Positions 28,535-38,098 are shown, counted from the first letter of the stretch. The stretch: 64,000 nucleotides of DNA from Blastomonas aquatica (GCF_014639875.1 NZ_BMGD01000001.1:62001-126000); one strand, 5' to 3'. The notes: generated by a model not told the origin, from the letters alone. Translations and numbers: made by a program.

Positions 28535-30361
28535 ATGACGACCCTGCACCCCGAGCTCGAACGGATCACCCAGCGGATCATCGAAAGGTCGCGGCCCAAG
28601 CGTCAGGCGTATCTCGATTTCATCGCGCGCGAACGCGACAAGGGCGTGCACCGGCCGACCCTGTCGTGCGGCAACCTGGCGCACGGCTTTGCCGCTGCGG
28701 GCGATGACAAGCCCGTGATCCGTTCGGGTACCGCGATGAACATCGGCATCGTGACCGCGTACAACGATATGCTTTCGGCGCATCAGCCTTATGGCCGCTA
28801 CCCTGAGCAGATCAAGATTTTCGCGCGCGAGGTCGGCGCGACCGCGCAGGTCGCGGGCGGCGTGCCAGCGATGTGCGACGGCGTTACCCAGGGTCAGCTC
28901 GGCATGGAGCTATCGCTGTTCAGCCGCGACACAATCGCGATGGGCAGCGCCATCGCGATGAGCCACGGGATGTTCGAAGGCGCTCTGCTGCTGGGCATCT
29001 GCGACAAGATCGTCCCCGGGCTGTTCATCGCCGCCGCGCGTTTTGGCCATGTGCCGACGATCCTCGTCCCCGCAGGGCCGATGCCGTCGGGCCTTGCCAA
29101 CAAGGAAAAGCAGCGCGTCCGCCAACTGTATGCGGAAGGCAAGGTTGGCCGCGAGGAACTGCTCGAGGCGGAAGCCGCGAGCTACCACGGCGCGGGCACC
29201 TGCACTTTCTATGGCACCGCCAATTCCAACCAGATGATGATGGAGATGATGGGCCTTCATGTGCCCGCATCGGCCTTCGTCAACCCTGGCACGAAATTGC
29301 GCCAGGAGCTGACCCGAGCCGCGACCCACCGGGTGACGCAGATCGGCTGGAATGGTGATGATTACCGCCCGTTCGGCCATTGCGTCGATGAAAAGGCGAT
29401 CGTCAACGCCTGCATCGGGCTGCTGGCGACCGGCGGATCGACCAACCACGCGATCCACCTGCCTGCGATGGCGCGCGCGGCGGGGATCCATATTGACTGG
29501 CAGGACCTAAGCGAGCTGTCTGCGATCACGCCGATGCTGGCGCGGGTCTATCCCAACGGATCGGGCGATGTGAACCATTTCCATGCGGCAGGCGGCATCG
29601 GCTTCATCATCCGCGAGCTGGCGAGCGCGGGCCTGCTGCACACCGATATCCTGACCGTCTCGGGCCAGTCGCTGCTCGATTATGCGGTCGAGCCCTCGCT
29701 CGACGATGGCGGGAACCTGCGGTTCGACCCGGCTCCCCAACAGACGCGCGACGACGGGATGTTGCGCCCGGTCGCACAGGCGTTCCAGCCCGATGGCGGC
29801 ATCCGGCTGGTCGAAGGCAATCTGGGCCGCGGCGTCGTGAAAACGAGTGCGGTCGATCCGTCACGCTGGGTGATCGAAGCGACTGCGCGCGTGTTCGATG
29901 ATCAGGACGCGGTGATCGCCGCGTTCAAGGCGGGCGAGCTCGACCACGATGTCGTGGTCGTGGTCCGCTTCCAGGGCCCGCGCGCCAATGGCATGCCCGA
30001 GCTGCACAAGCTCACCCCATCGCTGGGTGTGCTTCAGGATCGCGGGCACAAGGTCGCATTGGTCACCGATGGCCGGATGTCGGGCGCATCGGGCAAGGTG
30101 CCCGCCGCGATCCATCTGTGGCCCGAAGCCTGCGATGGCGGCCCGCTGGCGCGCATCCAGGATGGCGATATCGTCCGGCTCGATGCAGTCGCAGGCACGA
30201 TCAGCGTCGTGGTGGACAGCACCGACTGGGAAGCCCGCCCGACTGCCAGCCAGCCTATGCAACCAATGGGCACCGGCCGCGAGATGTTCGCGATGATGCG
30301 CGCCGGAAGCGACAATGCCGAAGCGGGTGCGTCGGCGATGCTGGCGATGGCGGGGTTATGA
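28535..30361 (+). CDS. edd: Phosphogluconate dehydratase
   Basis: 608 aa, an iron-sulfur IlvD/Edd-family dehydratase converting 6-phosphogluconate to KDPG. Signature stretches are [23 protein letters not shown], then [17 protein letters not shown], then [17 protein letters not shown] and [20 protein letters not shown] 28535 gives the family-like start ([15 protein letters not shown]); an in-frame upstream ATG inside pgl is unlikely. The pgl-edd gap is 34 bases. A REP-like element separates it from glk. Confidence 0.96.
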   Translation: MTTLHPELERITQRIIERSRPKRQAYLDFIARERDKGVHRPTLSCGNLAHGFAAAGDDKPVIRSGTAMNIGIVTAYNDMLSAHQPYGRYPEQIKIFAREVGATAQVAGGVPAMCDGVTQGQLGMELSLFSRDTIAMGSAIAMSHGMFEGALLLGICDKIVPGLFIAAARFGHVPTILVPAGPMPSGLANKEKQRVRQLYAEGKVGREELLEAEAASYHGAGTCTFYGTANSNQMMMEMMGLHVPASAFVNPGTKLRQELTRAATHRVTQIGWNGDDYRPFGHCVDEKAIVNACIGLLATGGSTNHAIHLPAMARAAGIHIDWQDLSELSAITPMLARVYPNGSGDVNHFHAAGGIGFIIRELASAGLLHTDILTVSGQSLLDYAVEPSLDDGGNLRFDPAPQQTRDDGMLRPVAQAFQPDGGIRLVEGNLGRGVVKTSAVDPSRWVIEATARVFDDQDAVIAAFKAGELDHDVVVVVRFQGPRANGMPELHKLTPSLGVLQDRGHKVALVTDGRMSGASGKVPAAIHLWPEACDGGPLARIQDGDIVRLDAVAGTISVVVDSTDWEARPTASQPMQPMGTGREMFAMMRAGSDNAEAGASAMLAMAGL

Positions 30362-30378
30362 TGGCGGTGTCGCTCGTC

Positions 30379-30456
30379 CGTTCTCCGGCGAAAGCCGGAG
30401 CCCAGGGGCGAAATTCCACTGAAGCCGCCCTGGATTCCGGCTTTCGCCGGAAAACG
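30379..30456. repeat. REP-like palindrome pair between edd and glk
   Basis: The left arm ttctccggcgaaagccggag and the right arm ccggctttcgccggaaaac face each other across about 40 bases. It is the same family as 213-290 and 37763-37838. Being inside an operon, it may form a stem-loop in the mRNA that shifts the edd-to-glk ratio. Confidence 0.75.
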
Positions 30457-30475
30457 GCTCTCTGAGGTAACGAAA

Positions 30476-31444
30476 ATGCAGATCGTCACCGCCGATATCG
30501 GCGGCACCCATGCGCGCTTTGCGCTCGCGACCATCGAGGACGGTCGCGTCACCGACCTAGGCGAGCCGGTTACGCTGAAATGCGCCGAATTTGCCAGCCT
30601 GCAGACCGCATGGGAGGCGTTTGGGGCACAGATCGGGCAGCCGTTGCCCCGCGCCGCCGCGATCGCGCTGGCCACCCCGATCCGCGGCGACGTGCTCAAG
30701 ATGACCAACAACCCGTGGGTCATCCGTCCGGCGCTGATCTGCGAGAAGCTGCACGTCGATCGCTACACGCTGGTCAATGATTTCGGCGCCGTCGCGCACG
30801 CGGTGCAGCATTGCGGTTCCGCCAGCTTCTCGCACCTGTGCGGACCTCCGGGCGACTTGCCGGACTCCGGCGTGATCACCGTGATCGGCCCCGGCACCGG
30901 GCTGGGCGTTGCCTATGTCGTGCGCGGTGCGGATGGCTATCGCGCGGTCGAGACCGAAGGTGGGCACATCGACTTTGCCCCGCTCGACAGCACCGAGGAT
31001 GCCATCCTCGCCCGCCTGCGCCGTCAGCACCGCAGGGTATCGGTGGAGCGGGTGTGCTCGGGCCCCGGCCTTGCAGCCATCTACGAGACGCTGGCCAGCA
31101 TCGAAGGCCGCGCGGTCGTCAGCATGGACGACAAAACGCTCTGGCAGCTGGCGCTCTCGGGCGAGGATAGCCTCGCCGCCGCAGCGTTCGACCGCTTCTG
31201 CCTCAGCCTGGGCGCGGCAGCGGGTGATTTTGCGCTGGCGCAGGGCGCAGGCGCGGTGGTAATCGCCGGCGGGCTTGGCCACCGGATCGCCGTGCGCCTG
31301 CCGCAATCGGGTTTCGAGGAGCGTTTTCTCGCCAAAGGTCGCTTTCAGCGGCTGATGGAAACGATCCCGGTCAAGCTGATCGACCATCCCCAGCCCGGCC
31401 TGTATGGCGCCGCGGCTGCCTTTGCCCAGGAGAATGCCGCATGA
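30476..31444 (+). CDS. glk: Glucokinase (Glk/ROK-related, ATP-dependent)
   Basis: 322 aa. It phosphorylates glucose to feed Zwf. The ATP-binding start TADIGGTHARFA, the second phosphate motif VIGPGTGLGVAYV and the ETEGGHIDFAP block with the conserved Glu and His mark the bacterial Glk family (pfam Glucokinase). It overlaps eda through ATGA. GAGG precedes the ATG at 30476. Confidence 0.94.
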   Translation: MQIVTADIGGTHARFALATIEDGRVTDLGEPVTLKCAEFASLQTAWEAFGAQIGQPLPRAAAIALATPIRGDVLKMTNNPWVIRPALICEKLHVDRYTLVNDFGAVAHAVQHCGSASFSHLCGPPGDLPDSGVITVIGPGTGLGVAYVVRGADGYRAVETEGGHIDFAPLDSTEDAILARLRRQHRRVSVERVCSGPGLAAIYETLASIEGRAVVSMDDKTLWQLALSGEDSLAAAAFDRFCLSLGAAAGDFALAQGAGAVVIAGGLGHRIAVRLPQSGFEERFLAKGRFQRLMETIPVKLIDHPQPGLYGAAAAFAQENAA

Positions 31445-32061
31445 CCGCTGCCCGCGATATCGAGACCATCATGCGCACTGCGCCGGTCATCCCGGTGATC
31501 GTGATCAACGATGTCGCCGATGCCATTCCGATGGCGCAGGCGCTGGTCGCAGGCGGATTGAAGGTGCTCGAAGTCACGTTGCGCACCCCCGCCGCGCTCG
31601 AAGCCATCGCGCTGATGAAGCAGGTCGAAGGCGCGATCGTCGGTGCTGGCACGGTGATCGACCCCAAGACGCTCGATGCCGCGCTGAAGGCCGGTTCCGA
31701 GTTCATCGTCTCGCCCGGCCTGACCCAGAACCTGGGCAAGGCGGCGATCGCAAGCGGCATCCCGTTCCTGCCCGGCACCGCCAATGCGGGCGACATCATG
31801 CTGGGGCTGGACATGGGCCTGACCCACTTCAAGTTCTTCCCGGCGATGGCGGCCGGCGGCATTCCCGCATTGAAGGCGCTCAGCGCTCCGTTCGGCCAGT
31901 GCAAATTCTGCCCCACCGGCGGCGTGACGCTGGAGACCGCGGGCAACTGGCTGGCGCTCGATCCGGTGCTGTGCGTCGGCGGCAGTTGGATGATCCCGTC
32001 AGGCCCGCTTGACGCGGCCGCGATCCAGCGCAATGCGTCAGCCGCGCATTCGCTCGGCTAA
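31441..32061 (+). CDS. eda: KDPG aldolase (2-dehydro-3-deoxy-phosphogluconate aldolase)
   Basis: 206 aa. It splits KDPG to pyruvate and glyceraldehyde 3-phosphate, the last Entner-Doudoroff step. The catalytic Glu sits in VLEVTLRTP and the Schiff-base Lys in THFKFFPA. The frame starts at ATG 31441, overlapping the glk stop by four bases. Its stop overlaps the convergent decarboxylase stop by four bases (CTAA), so the two operons end on top of each other. Confidence 0.95.
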   Translation: MTAARDIETIMRTAPVIPVIVINDVADAIPMAQALVAGGLKVLEVTLRTPAALEAIALMKQVEGAIVGAGTVIDPKTLDAALKAGSEFIVSPGLTQNLGKAAIASGIPFLPGTANAGDIMLGLDMGLTHFKFFPAMAAGGIPALKALSAPFGQCKFCPTGGVTLETAGNWLALDPVLCVGGSWMIPSGPLDAAAIQRNASAAHSLG

Positions 32062-33284
32062 ACCAGGATCTCCGGGGCCTTGCCATGGCCCAGGAAATCC
32101 GAAGGACTGGCTGTCGCGCCATAGGCCCCGGCGCAGAACACCGCGACCAGATCGCCGACATCGGCGGCGGGCAGCATCGCCTTGTCCGCCAGCCGGTCGA
32201 GCGGGGTGCACAGGCAGCCGACGACGTTGGCTTCCTGCTTCGGCGCATCATCGAAGCGGCTCGCGATCGCCACCGGATAATTGCGGCGGACAACGGTGCC
32301 GAAGTTGCCGCTGGCGGCGAGCTGGTGATGCAACCCCCCATCGGTGATCAGATAAAGTTCGCCGTGGCTGGTCTTTTTGTCGACGATCCGGGTCAGGTAC
32401 ACGCCCGCCTCGCCCACCAGCCAGCGCCCGAGTTCCATCGCGAAATGCGTATCGGCCAACACTGGAGGCAGGCTGGCAAAGCGTTCGGCCAGCGCCGCGC
32501 CGACCCGCGCGATATCGACCGGTACGTCGCCGGGAAAATAGGGAATGCCCATTCCGCCGCCGAGGTTGAGATGCTCAGGGCTATGCCCCACCGCCTCGGC
32601 GAGCTGGGCTGCCAGGTCGAGCGTCTTGCCCTGGGTTTCGATGATCGAATCGGCATCGAGCGCCTGCGATCCGGCGAAAATGTGGAAACCGCGCCAGTGT
32701 GCGCCTGCGCTGATGATGTGCCGCACCAGATCGGGCACGCGTTCCTGATCGATCCCGAACGGCTTGGCGCCGCCGCCCATACGCATGCCTGAACCGCGCA
32801 GATCGAAATCCGGGTTCACCCGCACCGCCAGCCGTGGCTGCACGCCGATCCGGTCGCCGATGCCGAATGCGCGATCGGCTTCGCCCTCGGATTCGAGGTT
32901 GAGCGTCACGCCTGCCACGATCGCGGCTTCCAGATCGCGGTCGCGCTTGCCGGGGCCGGCGAAGCTGACGTGCGCCGGGTCCATTCCTGCAGCCTGCGCC
33001 AGCACCAGTTCACCGGCCGAGGCGATGTCGATGCCATCGACGAGCGAGGCCATCAGCGCCAGCACCGGCGCGAAGGGATTGGCCTTCATCGCATAATGAA
33101 TCGCCAGGCTCGAGGGCATCGCGGCGCGCAAGGATGCGACGCGGGCGCGCAGCATCTCGGAGGAATAGACAAAGCACGGAGTGTCGCCTGCGCGCATCAC
33201 CAGATCGCTTGCCGCAATACCCTGCACCGCAAGTTCGCCGTTGACGCTCGAAAAACCGGCGGGGATGGGACCCAGTGGTTTCAT
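32058..33284 (-). CDS. PLP-dependent decarboxylase, exosortase-A-system-associated
   Basis: 408 aa, a fold-type III amino-acid decarboxylase (alanine-racemase-like barrel plus beta domain). The PLP lysine lies in HYAMKANPF, the phosphate-binding glycines in LNLGGGMGIPYF, and C-terminal active-site residues in the CTPLDRL and CAGAYGATAS stretches. Such proteins are known from PEP-CTERM/exosortase A loci. The substrate is unknown; ornithine, lysine, arginine and diaminopimelate are precedents in the fold. ATGA overlap with the upstream ligase indicates one operon. Confidence 0.88.
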   Translation of the reverse strand: MKPLGPIPAGFSSVNGELAVQGIAASDLVMRAGDTPCFVYSSEMLRARVASLRAAMPSSLAIHYAMKANPFAPVLALMASLVDGIDIASAGELVLAQAAGMDPAHVSFAGPGKRDRDLEAAIVAGVTLNLESEGEADRAFGIGDRIGVQPRLAVRVNPDFDLRGSGMRMGGGAKPFGIDQERVPDLVRHIISAGAHWRGFHIFAGSQALDADSIIETQGKTLDLAAQLAEAVGHSPEHLNLGGGMGIPYFPGDVPVDIARVGAALAERFASLPPVLADTHFAMELGRWLVGEAGVYLTRIVDKKTSHGELYLITDGGLHHQLAASGNFGTVVRRNYPVAIASRFDDAPKQEANVVGCLCTPLDRLADKAMLPAADVGDLVAVFCAGAYGATASPSDFLGHGKAPEILV

Positions 33285-34819
33285 GCAAACCGCTCCTCGA
33301 TCTCGGCGACAAGCTGCGCCCGGTCGATCTTGCCATTGGGGTTCTTGGGGAATGTGCGGCGCGGCTCGATGATCTTGGGGAGCATGAACGCGGGCAGTTC
33401 CTTTTTCAGCGCAATCAGCAGGTCATCGATCTGCGTTTCGGGGCGCGGAACTGCGGCGGGCCGCACCAGCAGCAGGATCGCCTGACCCAGTTGCGCATCG
33501 GGGATGCCCAAAGCCACGGCTTCTGCCACCAGACCGGTCGATGTCGCCGCGTCCTCGATTTCGGCCGGGCTGATGCGGTTGCCCGATGACTTGATCATCG
33601 CGTCGCGGCGCCCAACGAAGTAGAGCAGGCCTTCAGCATCACGCCGGACCCGGTCGCCCGACCACACCGCGATGCCGCCATAGGTCGAAAACGCCGGTGC
33701 GCGTTTGAACCGCTCACGGGTGCGGGTCTCGTCCTGCCAATAGCCCCGTGCGACCAGCGGCCCGGCGTGGACAAGCTCGCCCTCCTCGCCATCGGCCGCG
33801 TCCTGGCCTGCATCGCCCACCACCAGAATCTCGGCAAACGGGATCGCCTTGCCGATCGAGGTCGGATTGTCGTCGATCAGGTCGGGATCGAGATAGGTTG
33901 AGCGGAAGGCCTCGGTCAGGCCGTACATCGCGACGATATCGCTCGACGGGAAAATGCCGCGCAGGCTCTTGACCAGAGCCGGGCTCAACGCACCGCCGCT
34001 GTTGGTCAGGCGGCGCATGTTGGCGACGGCCTCTTCGGGCCATGCAAACTCGATCAACTGCGTCCACAGCGGCGGAACCGCAGCCAGCGTGGTGATGCCG
34101 TGCCTGGCGCACGATTTGATCACGTCGCGCGCCATCAGATAATCGAGAGGCACCGCAGCGCCGCCCGCCGCCCAGGTCGAAAGCAACTGATTCTGGCCGT
34201 AATCGAAGCTCAATGGCAGCACGCACAAGGTACGGTCGGAGAATTTGAGGTTCAGATAATGCGCCACGCTGAGCGCTCCCAGCCACATGTTGGCATGGCT
34301 GAGCATCACCCCCTTGGGCTTGCCGGTGGAGCCCGAGGTATAGAGGATCGCAGCGAGGTCGGCAGGGTCGCGGTGCGAGGGATGCGCGCTCAGTTCGCCC
34401 GCCTTCCAGCGCTCCATCGCGTCTTCGTCCTCGAGCACCAGGCAGTCTTGCGGAACGTCGCCGGGCAGCAGCGAATTCATCCGCGTGCGGTTGGTGATCA
34501 GCATCCGCGCGCCGCTATCGCCCAGAATGTGCGCCACCTGCGCACGCTTGAGCACAGGATTGACCGGCACGTGGACGACGCCCGCTCTTGCAGCCGCCAG
34601 CGGCATCAGGCAGGTGGTCTCGTTCTTGGGCAGCCAGGTCGCGATCCGGTCGCCATGCGCCAGCCGGAACGCGGTTAACCAATGCGCAAGCAAACCGATA
34701 CGCAAATTTAGGATGTCGTAGTTAAGTGTCTCTTCGCGCAGCACGAGCGCATCGGCCCGGCCGACGCCGCGCAGCACGAGATGATCAAGCGGTTGTGGAG
34801 TGGGATCGAGAGAAATCAC
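33281..34819 (-). CDS. AMP-forming acyl/amino-acid ligase, exosortase-A-system-associated
   Basis: 512 aa if it starts at GTG 34819. It is a complete ANL adenylate-forming enzyme: [17 protein letters not shown], then MYGLTEAFRSTY, then WSGDRVRRD and the C-terminal PNGKIDRAQL with the catalytic Lys. It probably activates an acid for transfer to the acyl carrier protein encoded by the divergent operon. The frame is open far upstream, but those residues belong to the antisense of the acetyltransferase gene. In-frame ATGs (for example MIFIIQGHE, just upstream) are alternatives. The start is therefore less certain than the function class. Confidence 0.87.
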   Translation of the reverse strand: MISLDPTPQPLDHLVLRGVGRADALVLREETLNYDILNLRIGLLAHWLTAFRLAHGDRIATWLPKNETTCLMPLAAARAGVVHVPVNPVLKRAQVAHILGDSGARMLITNRTRMNSLLPGDVPQDCLVLEDEDAMERWKAGELSAHPSHRDPADLAAILYTSGSTGKPKGVMLSHANMWLGALSVAHYLNLKFSDRTLCVLPLSFDYGQNQLLSTWAAGGAAVPLDYLMARDVIKSCARHGITTLAAVPPLWTQLIEFAWPEEAVANMRRLTNSGGALSPALVKSLRGIFPSSDIVAMYGLTEAFRSTYLDPDLIDDNPTSIGKAIPFAEILVVGDAGQDAADGEEGELVHAGPLVARGYWQDETRTRERFKRAPAFSTYGGIAVWSGDRVRRDAEGLLYFVGRRDAMIKSSGNRISPAEIEDAATSTGLVAEAVALGIPDAQLGQAILLLVRPAAVPRPETQIDDLLIALKKELPAFMLPKIIEPRRTFPKNPNGKIDRAQLVAEIEERFA

Positions 34820-34852
34820 GAACGGCCTGGTTGCAAAGAAAGACGCTGTATC

Positions 34853-35908
34853 ATGGGGTTCATGACCTTGAATGATGAATATCATGATAACCCGAAGCCC
34901 GGCGTGGCGCACCGGCTTTCTGATGGCGGCGATACCCGAAATGGCGGCCATCGCACAGGGCTGTTCGACCGAGCGTTGTGGTTCGACGGGCTGCACCGGC
35001 ATTGCCTGACAGCGCAGGCGCCGCACATCGCTTATGCCGCCGATGGGGGCGATGCGGTCAAGCTCTATCTGGTGGACAATGGCCGCGCCGGCATGCTTGC
35101 CATGGCCAACTGGTACAGCTTCATCTGGCGTCCGGTGTTCGGCGGCAACCCCGATGCGATCGCCAAGCGCGCGCTGCTGGAGACCGCCGCGCGCAAGCTC
35201 GCCAAGGACACCCACCGCGTGATCGTATCGCCGGTGCCCGACGAGGACGGCTCTGCCAGCCTGATCGCAGAGACCTTTGCCGCCAAAGGCTGGCTGGTCA
35301 CCCGCACACCCTGCGACGAGAACCATGTGCTGCATGTTGGTGGGCGCAGCTTTGCCCAATATTGGGCCAGCCGCCCCGGCCAACTGCGCTCCACCGTGAA
35401 GCGCAAAGGTGCCAAGGGCGTGGTCGATCTGCGGATCGAAACGACGTTCAACGCTGCCAGCTGGGCCGATTACGAGGCGATCTATGCGCGCAGCTGGAAG
35501 CCCGAAGAGGGCAACCCCGATTTCCTGCGCTGGCTGGCGCAGCGCGAGGCCGAAGCCGGGCGGTTGCGCATGGGGATCGCGAGCATCGAAGGGCAAGCGG
35601 TCGCGGCGCAATTCTGGACGGTGGAAAACGCCACCGCGTATATTCACAAGCTGGCGCATGACGAGCGCCACCTTCAGGCCTCGCCCGGCACGCTGCTCAC
35701 CCATGCGCTGTTTGCCCATGCCATCGACACCGATCATGTCGATCTGGTCGATTTCGGCACCGGCAGCGACCCCTACAAGCGCGACTGGATGGAAGATGTC
35801 CGCCCGCGCTATCGGCTTGAACTGCTTTGGCCCAAGGCGCCCTTGGCCTGGCCCTATATGGCGCGGCATCGCATGGCAGGACTTGCCGCCCGTTTTGGGA
35901 AGGACTAA
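34853..35908 (+). CDS. FemAB/GNAT-like acyltransferase, exosortase-A-system-associated
   Basis: 351 aa from ATG 34853 (ATG 34862 is an alternative). The second half has the Acetyltransf_6 pattern (YWASRPGQLRSTVKRKGAKG, then YEAIYARSWKPEEGNP, then VAAQFWTVENATAYIHKLAHDE and LVDFGTGSDPYKRDWM). It could transfer an acyl or aminoacyl group from the carrier protein. It is the first gene of the rightward operon GNAT-ACP-hydrolase 2-hydrolase 1, and its start is only about 33 bases from the divergent ligase start, so the two operons must share control. Confidence 0.82.
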   Translation: MGFMTLNDEYHDNPKPGVAHRLSDGGDTRNGGHRTGLFDRALWFDGLHRHCLTAQAPHIAYAADGGDAVKLYLVDNGRAGMLAMANWYSFIWRPVFGGNPDAIAKRALLETAARKLAKDTHRVIVSPVPDEDGSASLIAETFAAKGWLVTRTPCDENHVLHVGGRSFAQYWASRPGQLRSTVKRKGAKGVVDLRIETTFNAASWADYEAIYARSWKPEEGNPDFLRWLAQREAEAGRLRMGIASIEGQAVAAQFWTVENATAYIHKLAHDERHLQASPGTLLTHALFAHAIDTDHVDLVDFGTGSDPYKRDWMEDVRPRYRLELLWPKAPLAWPYMARHRMAGLAARFGKD

Positions 35909-35962
35909 GGCCGCACACCAGCGGCTGGGGGAGCCGTGGGTTGCACGGCCAGCGAGGGACAT

Positions 35963-36247
35963 GTGAGCGAAATCCAGACCAACGGCCAAAACGATGCCGT
36001 AGAGCGCGTGGTACGCAATGTGCTGCGCGACATACTGGGCCTGACAGACGATCAGGTCACCGGGTTCGATCGCGACACGGAGCTGTTCGGATCGCTGCCC
36101 GAACTGGATTCGATGGCGGTCGCAGGGCTGCTCACCGAGATGGAAGACCGGCTCGATATCCTGATCGAGGATGACGAGGTCGATGGCGAGCTGTTCGAGA
36201 ATTTCGGCAATCTGGTCGATTTTGCACGGGCCAAGATCGCCGCGTGA
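35963..36247 (+). CDS. Acyl carrier protein, exosortase-A-system-associated
   Basis: 94 aa from GTG 35963 with GAGG just upstream. It is a helical carrier protein with the phosphopantetheine serine in LPELDSMAVAGLL and acidic helix III (EDDEVDGELFENF). This is not the fatty-acid ACP: it sits between the acyltransferase and two hydrolases and next to an AMP ligase. A dedicated carrier for an activated small acid is likely. It overlaps the next gene by GTGA. Confidence 0.9.
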   Translation: MSEIQTNGQNDAVERVVRNVLRDILGLTDDQVTGFDRDTELFGSLPELDSMAVAGLLTEMEDRLDILIEDDEVDGELFENFGNLVDFARAKIAA

Positions 36248-36939
36248 TCATCACCTATCAGTTCGACGGCAACGACGAACTGTGCCTGCGCTTCGGGCCG
36301 GATGACACGCTCAGGCTACTGATCCTGCCGCCGTTGTTCGATGAGGCCAACCGCGTGCGCCATCTGGTGGTGGAGTGCGCGCGGGCGCTGGCGGAACTCG
36401 GCGTGTCCAGCCTGCTGCCCGATCTGCCCGGCTGCAACGAAAGCGTGCGTTCGCTCGATACCGCCAGCCTCAGCCTGTGGCAGGCGGCGCTGATCACATG
36501 TTCCGACCAGCTTGGCCCCGTTACCCATGTCGCGTCGATGCGCGGCGGCGCGCTGCTCGACGGTGCGCTGGGCGATCGCCAACGCTGGCGGTTGGCCCCG
36601 GTCAAGGGCGGCCAATTGCTACGAACGATGCTGCGCACCCGCATCGCCAGCGACCGTGAAGCAGGTATCACCAGCACCAGCGAGGCGCTGATGGAAACCG
36701 CGCGCGCGCAAGGCATAGAACTGGCGGGCAACAGCCTGTCGCCCTGCATGATCCGCGAGCTCGACAGCGCGGTGCCATCGGACGGAAGCGCGATCCGGCT
36801 GGTGCGCTTTGCCGATGATCCGCTTGACGCCGATGGCCGCCTAAAAGGCGCGCCCTTGTGGCTGCGCGCCGAACCCGCGCATAATCCCGCGATGGCGACC
36901 GCGATGGCGCAGGATATCGCCGCCTGGATGCGCGGATGA
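36244..36939 (+). CDS. Exosortase-A-system-associated hydrolase 2 (alpha/beta-hydrolase fold)
   Basis: 231 aa, starting at GTG 36244 and overlapping the ACP stop. The fold is visible: LLILPPLFDEANRVRHLV, then VSSLLPDLPGCNES, then THVASMRGGALLDGAL where the nucleophile elbow is expected. That elbow reads SMRGGA, with Arg where Ser, Cys or Asp is normally the nucleophile. The protein may therefore be a binding or scaffold subunit rather than an active hydrolase. It overlaps hydrolase 1 by ATGA. Confidence 0.83.
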   Translation: MIITYQFDGNDELCLRFGPDDTLRLLILPPLFDEANRVRHLVVECARALAELGVSSLLPDLPGCNESVRSLDTASLSLWQAALITCSDQLGPVTHVASMRGGALLDGALGDRQRWRLAPVKGGQLLRTMLRTRIASDREAGITSTSEALMETARAQGIELAGNSLSPCMIRELDSAVPSDGSAIRLVRFADDPLDADGRLKGAPLWLRAEPAHNPAMATAMAQDIAAWMRG

Positions 36940-37757
36940 GGCGGCATTTCACCTTCGCTTGCGCAGGCGAGATACTTGCCGCGACACTGGACGAAGCCGA
37001 CGGCTCCACCGGGCTGCTGATCGTCAGCGGCGGCAACGAAATCCGCTCGGGCGCGCATGCCGGGATGGCGGCGCTGGCAGCGGCGGTCGCAGTCGCAGGC
37101 CATCCTGTGATGCGTTATGACCGGCGCGGCATCGGCGACAGCACCGGCGAGAACGCCGGTTTTGATTCCAGCGCCGACGACATTTCTGCTGCCGTGCTAG
37201 CAATGCGGGCGGAAGTGCCGACGCTCACCCGGCTGGTCGCGTTCGGCAATTGCGATGCGGCGAGTTCGCTGGCGCTCTATGGCCCGGCGGCAGGGATCGA
37301 CGCGCTGGTGCTCGCCAATATGTGGACGCTGGAGAGCGAGAGCGACGAAGCCGACGAGGACGAAGCGGCCGCCACGATGACCGCGGGCGCAATCCGCAGC
37401 CGCTATCTCGCCAAGCTCAAAGACCCGCGCGAACTGTCGCGGCTGGCGAGCGGCGGGGTCAATATCGGCAAGTTGGTGCGCGGCCTGAAGCAGGCGACCG
37501 CGAAGACCGAGGTCACCGGGCTGGCGGCGCGACTGGGCCAGGCGCTGGCGGGCATGCCGCTGCCGACCAAACTGCTCGTCGCCGAGCACGACCGCACCGC
37601 GATGTGGTTCCTCGAACACTGGGACAGCGAACCCTTCACCCCCGCCCGCGCCAACCCCAACCTCACGATGGCCCGCCTCGCCAGCGGCTCGCACAGCTTT
37701 GCGAGCTCTGACGACAAGGCTTGGTTGCGGGAGCGGATTTTGGAGGCGCTCAAATAG
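36936..37757 (+). CDS. Exosortase-A-system-associated hydrolase 1 (alpha/beta-hydrolase fold)
   Basis: 273 aa. LLIVSGGNEIRSGAHAG and VMRYDRRGIGDSTGEN are the early strands and oxyanion region. The nucleophile elbow is FGNCDAASSLALYG, so the presumptive nucleophile is Cys. Late acid and histidine are probably in LLVAEHDRT and SGSHSFASSDD. Thioesterase activity towards the carrier protein is plausible but inferred. It is the last gene of the operon. A REP element follows at once. Confidence 0.85.
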   Translation: MRRHFTFACAGEILAATLDEADGSTGLLIVSGGNEIRSGAHAGMAALAAAVAVAGHPVMRYDRRGIGDSTGENAGFDSSADDISAAVLAMRAEVPTLTRLVAFGNCDAASSLALYGPAAGIDALVLANMWTLESESDEADEDEAAATMTAGAIRSRYLAKLKDPRELSRLASGGVNIGKLVRGLKQATAKTEVTGLAARLGQALAGMPLPTKLLVAEHDRTAMWFLEHWDSEPFTPARANPNLTMARLASGSHSFASSDDKAWLRERILEALK

Positions 37758-38098
37758 CATCCGTTCTCCGGCGAAAGCCGGAGCCCAGGAGTCAGGTTGC
37801 GCTCTGGCCGCCCTGGATTCCGGCGTTCGCCGGAAAACAGCAGAATGAACGGGGCAAAGCAGTGTCCACCCCCGCTCAGCCCGAGCCTGTCGAAGGCCTC
37901 GCGCCAGCCGACCCGCATACCAATTCGTCACCCTGAACTCGTTTCAGGGCCCATTTCTCACCACGCGCCTTCCGCTGTTGGGGCATGATGGGTCCTGAAA
38001 CAAGTTCAGGATGACGGATATCAAACGTTGCTGGAAAACTGCTGCATTTCAACAAACGACCCCATTTCAGTCATCCGGGATCAGTGGTAGCAACAAGC
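37758..38098. repeat. Repeat cluster with three palindrome families
   Basis: 341 bases with no gene. Bases 37763-37838 hold the ccggcgaaagccgg pair (right arm variant cggcgttcgccgg). Bases 37873-37905 hold the cagcccgagcctgtcgaagg motif. Bases 37929-38015 hold a third pair, with gaactcgtttcagggccc facing gggtcctgaaacaagttcag. Three families in one spacer suggest an insertion hotspot for small non-coding repeats. Confidence 0.7.

Noticed and set aside
34781-34852. Longer N terminus for the exosortase-associated acyltransferase
   Set aside because: The extra 24 codons overlap the divergent ligase start and carry no family features; ATG 34853 is better.
34820-35989. Upstream extension of the AMP ligase to a 902-aa protein
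   Set aside because: The added part is antisense to the acyltransferase gene and has no domain.
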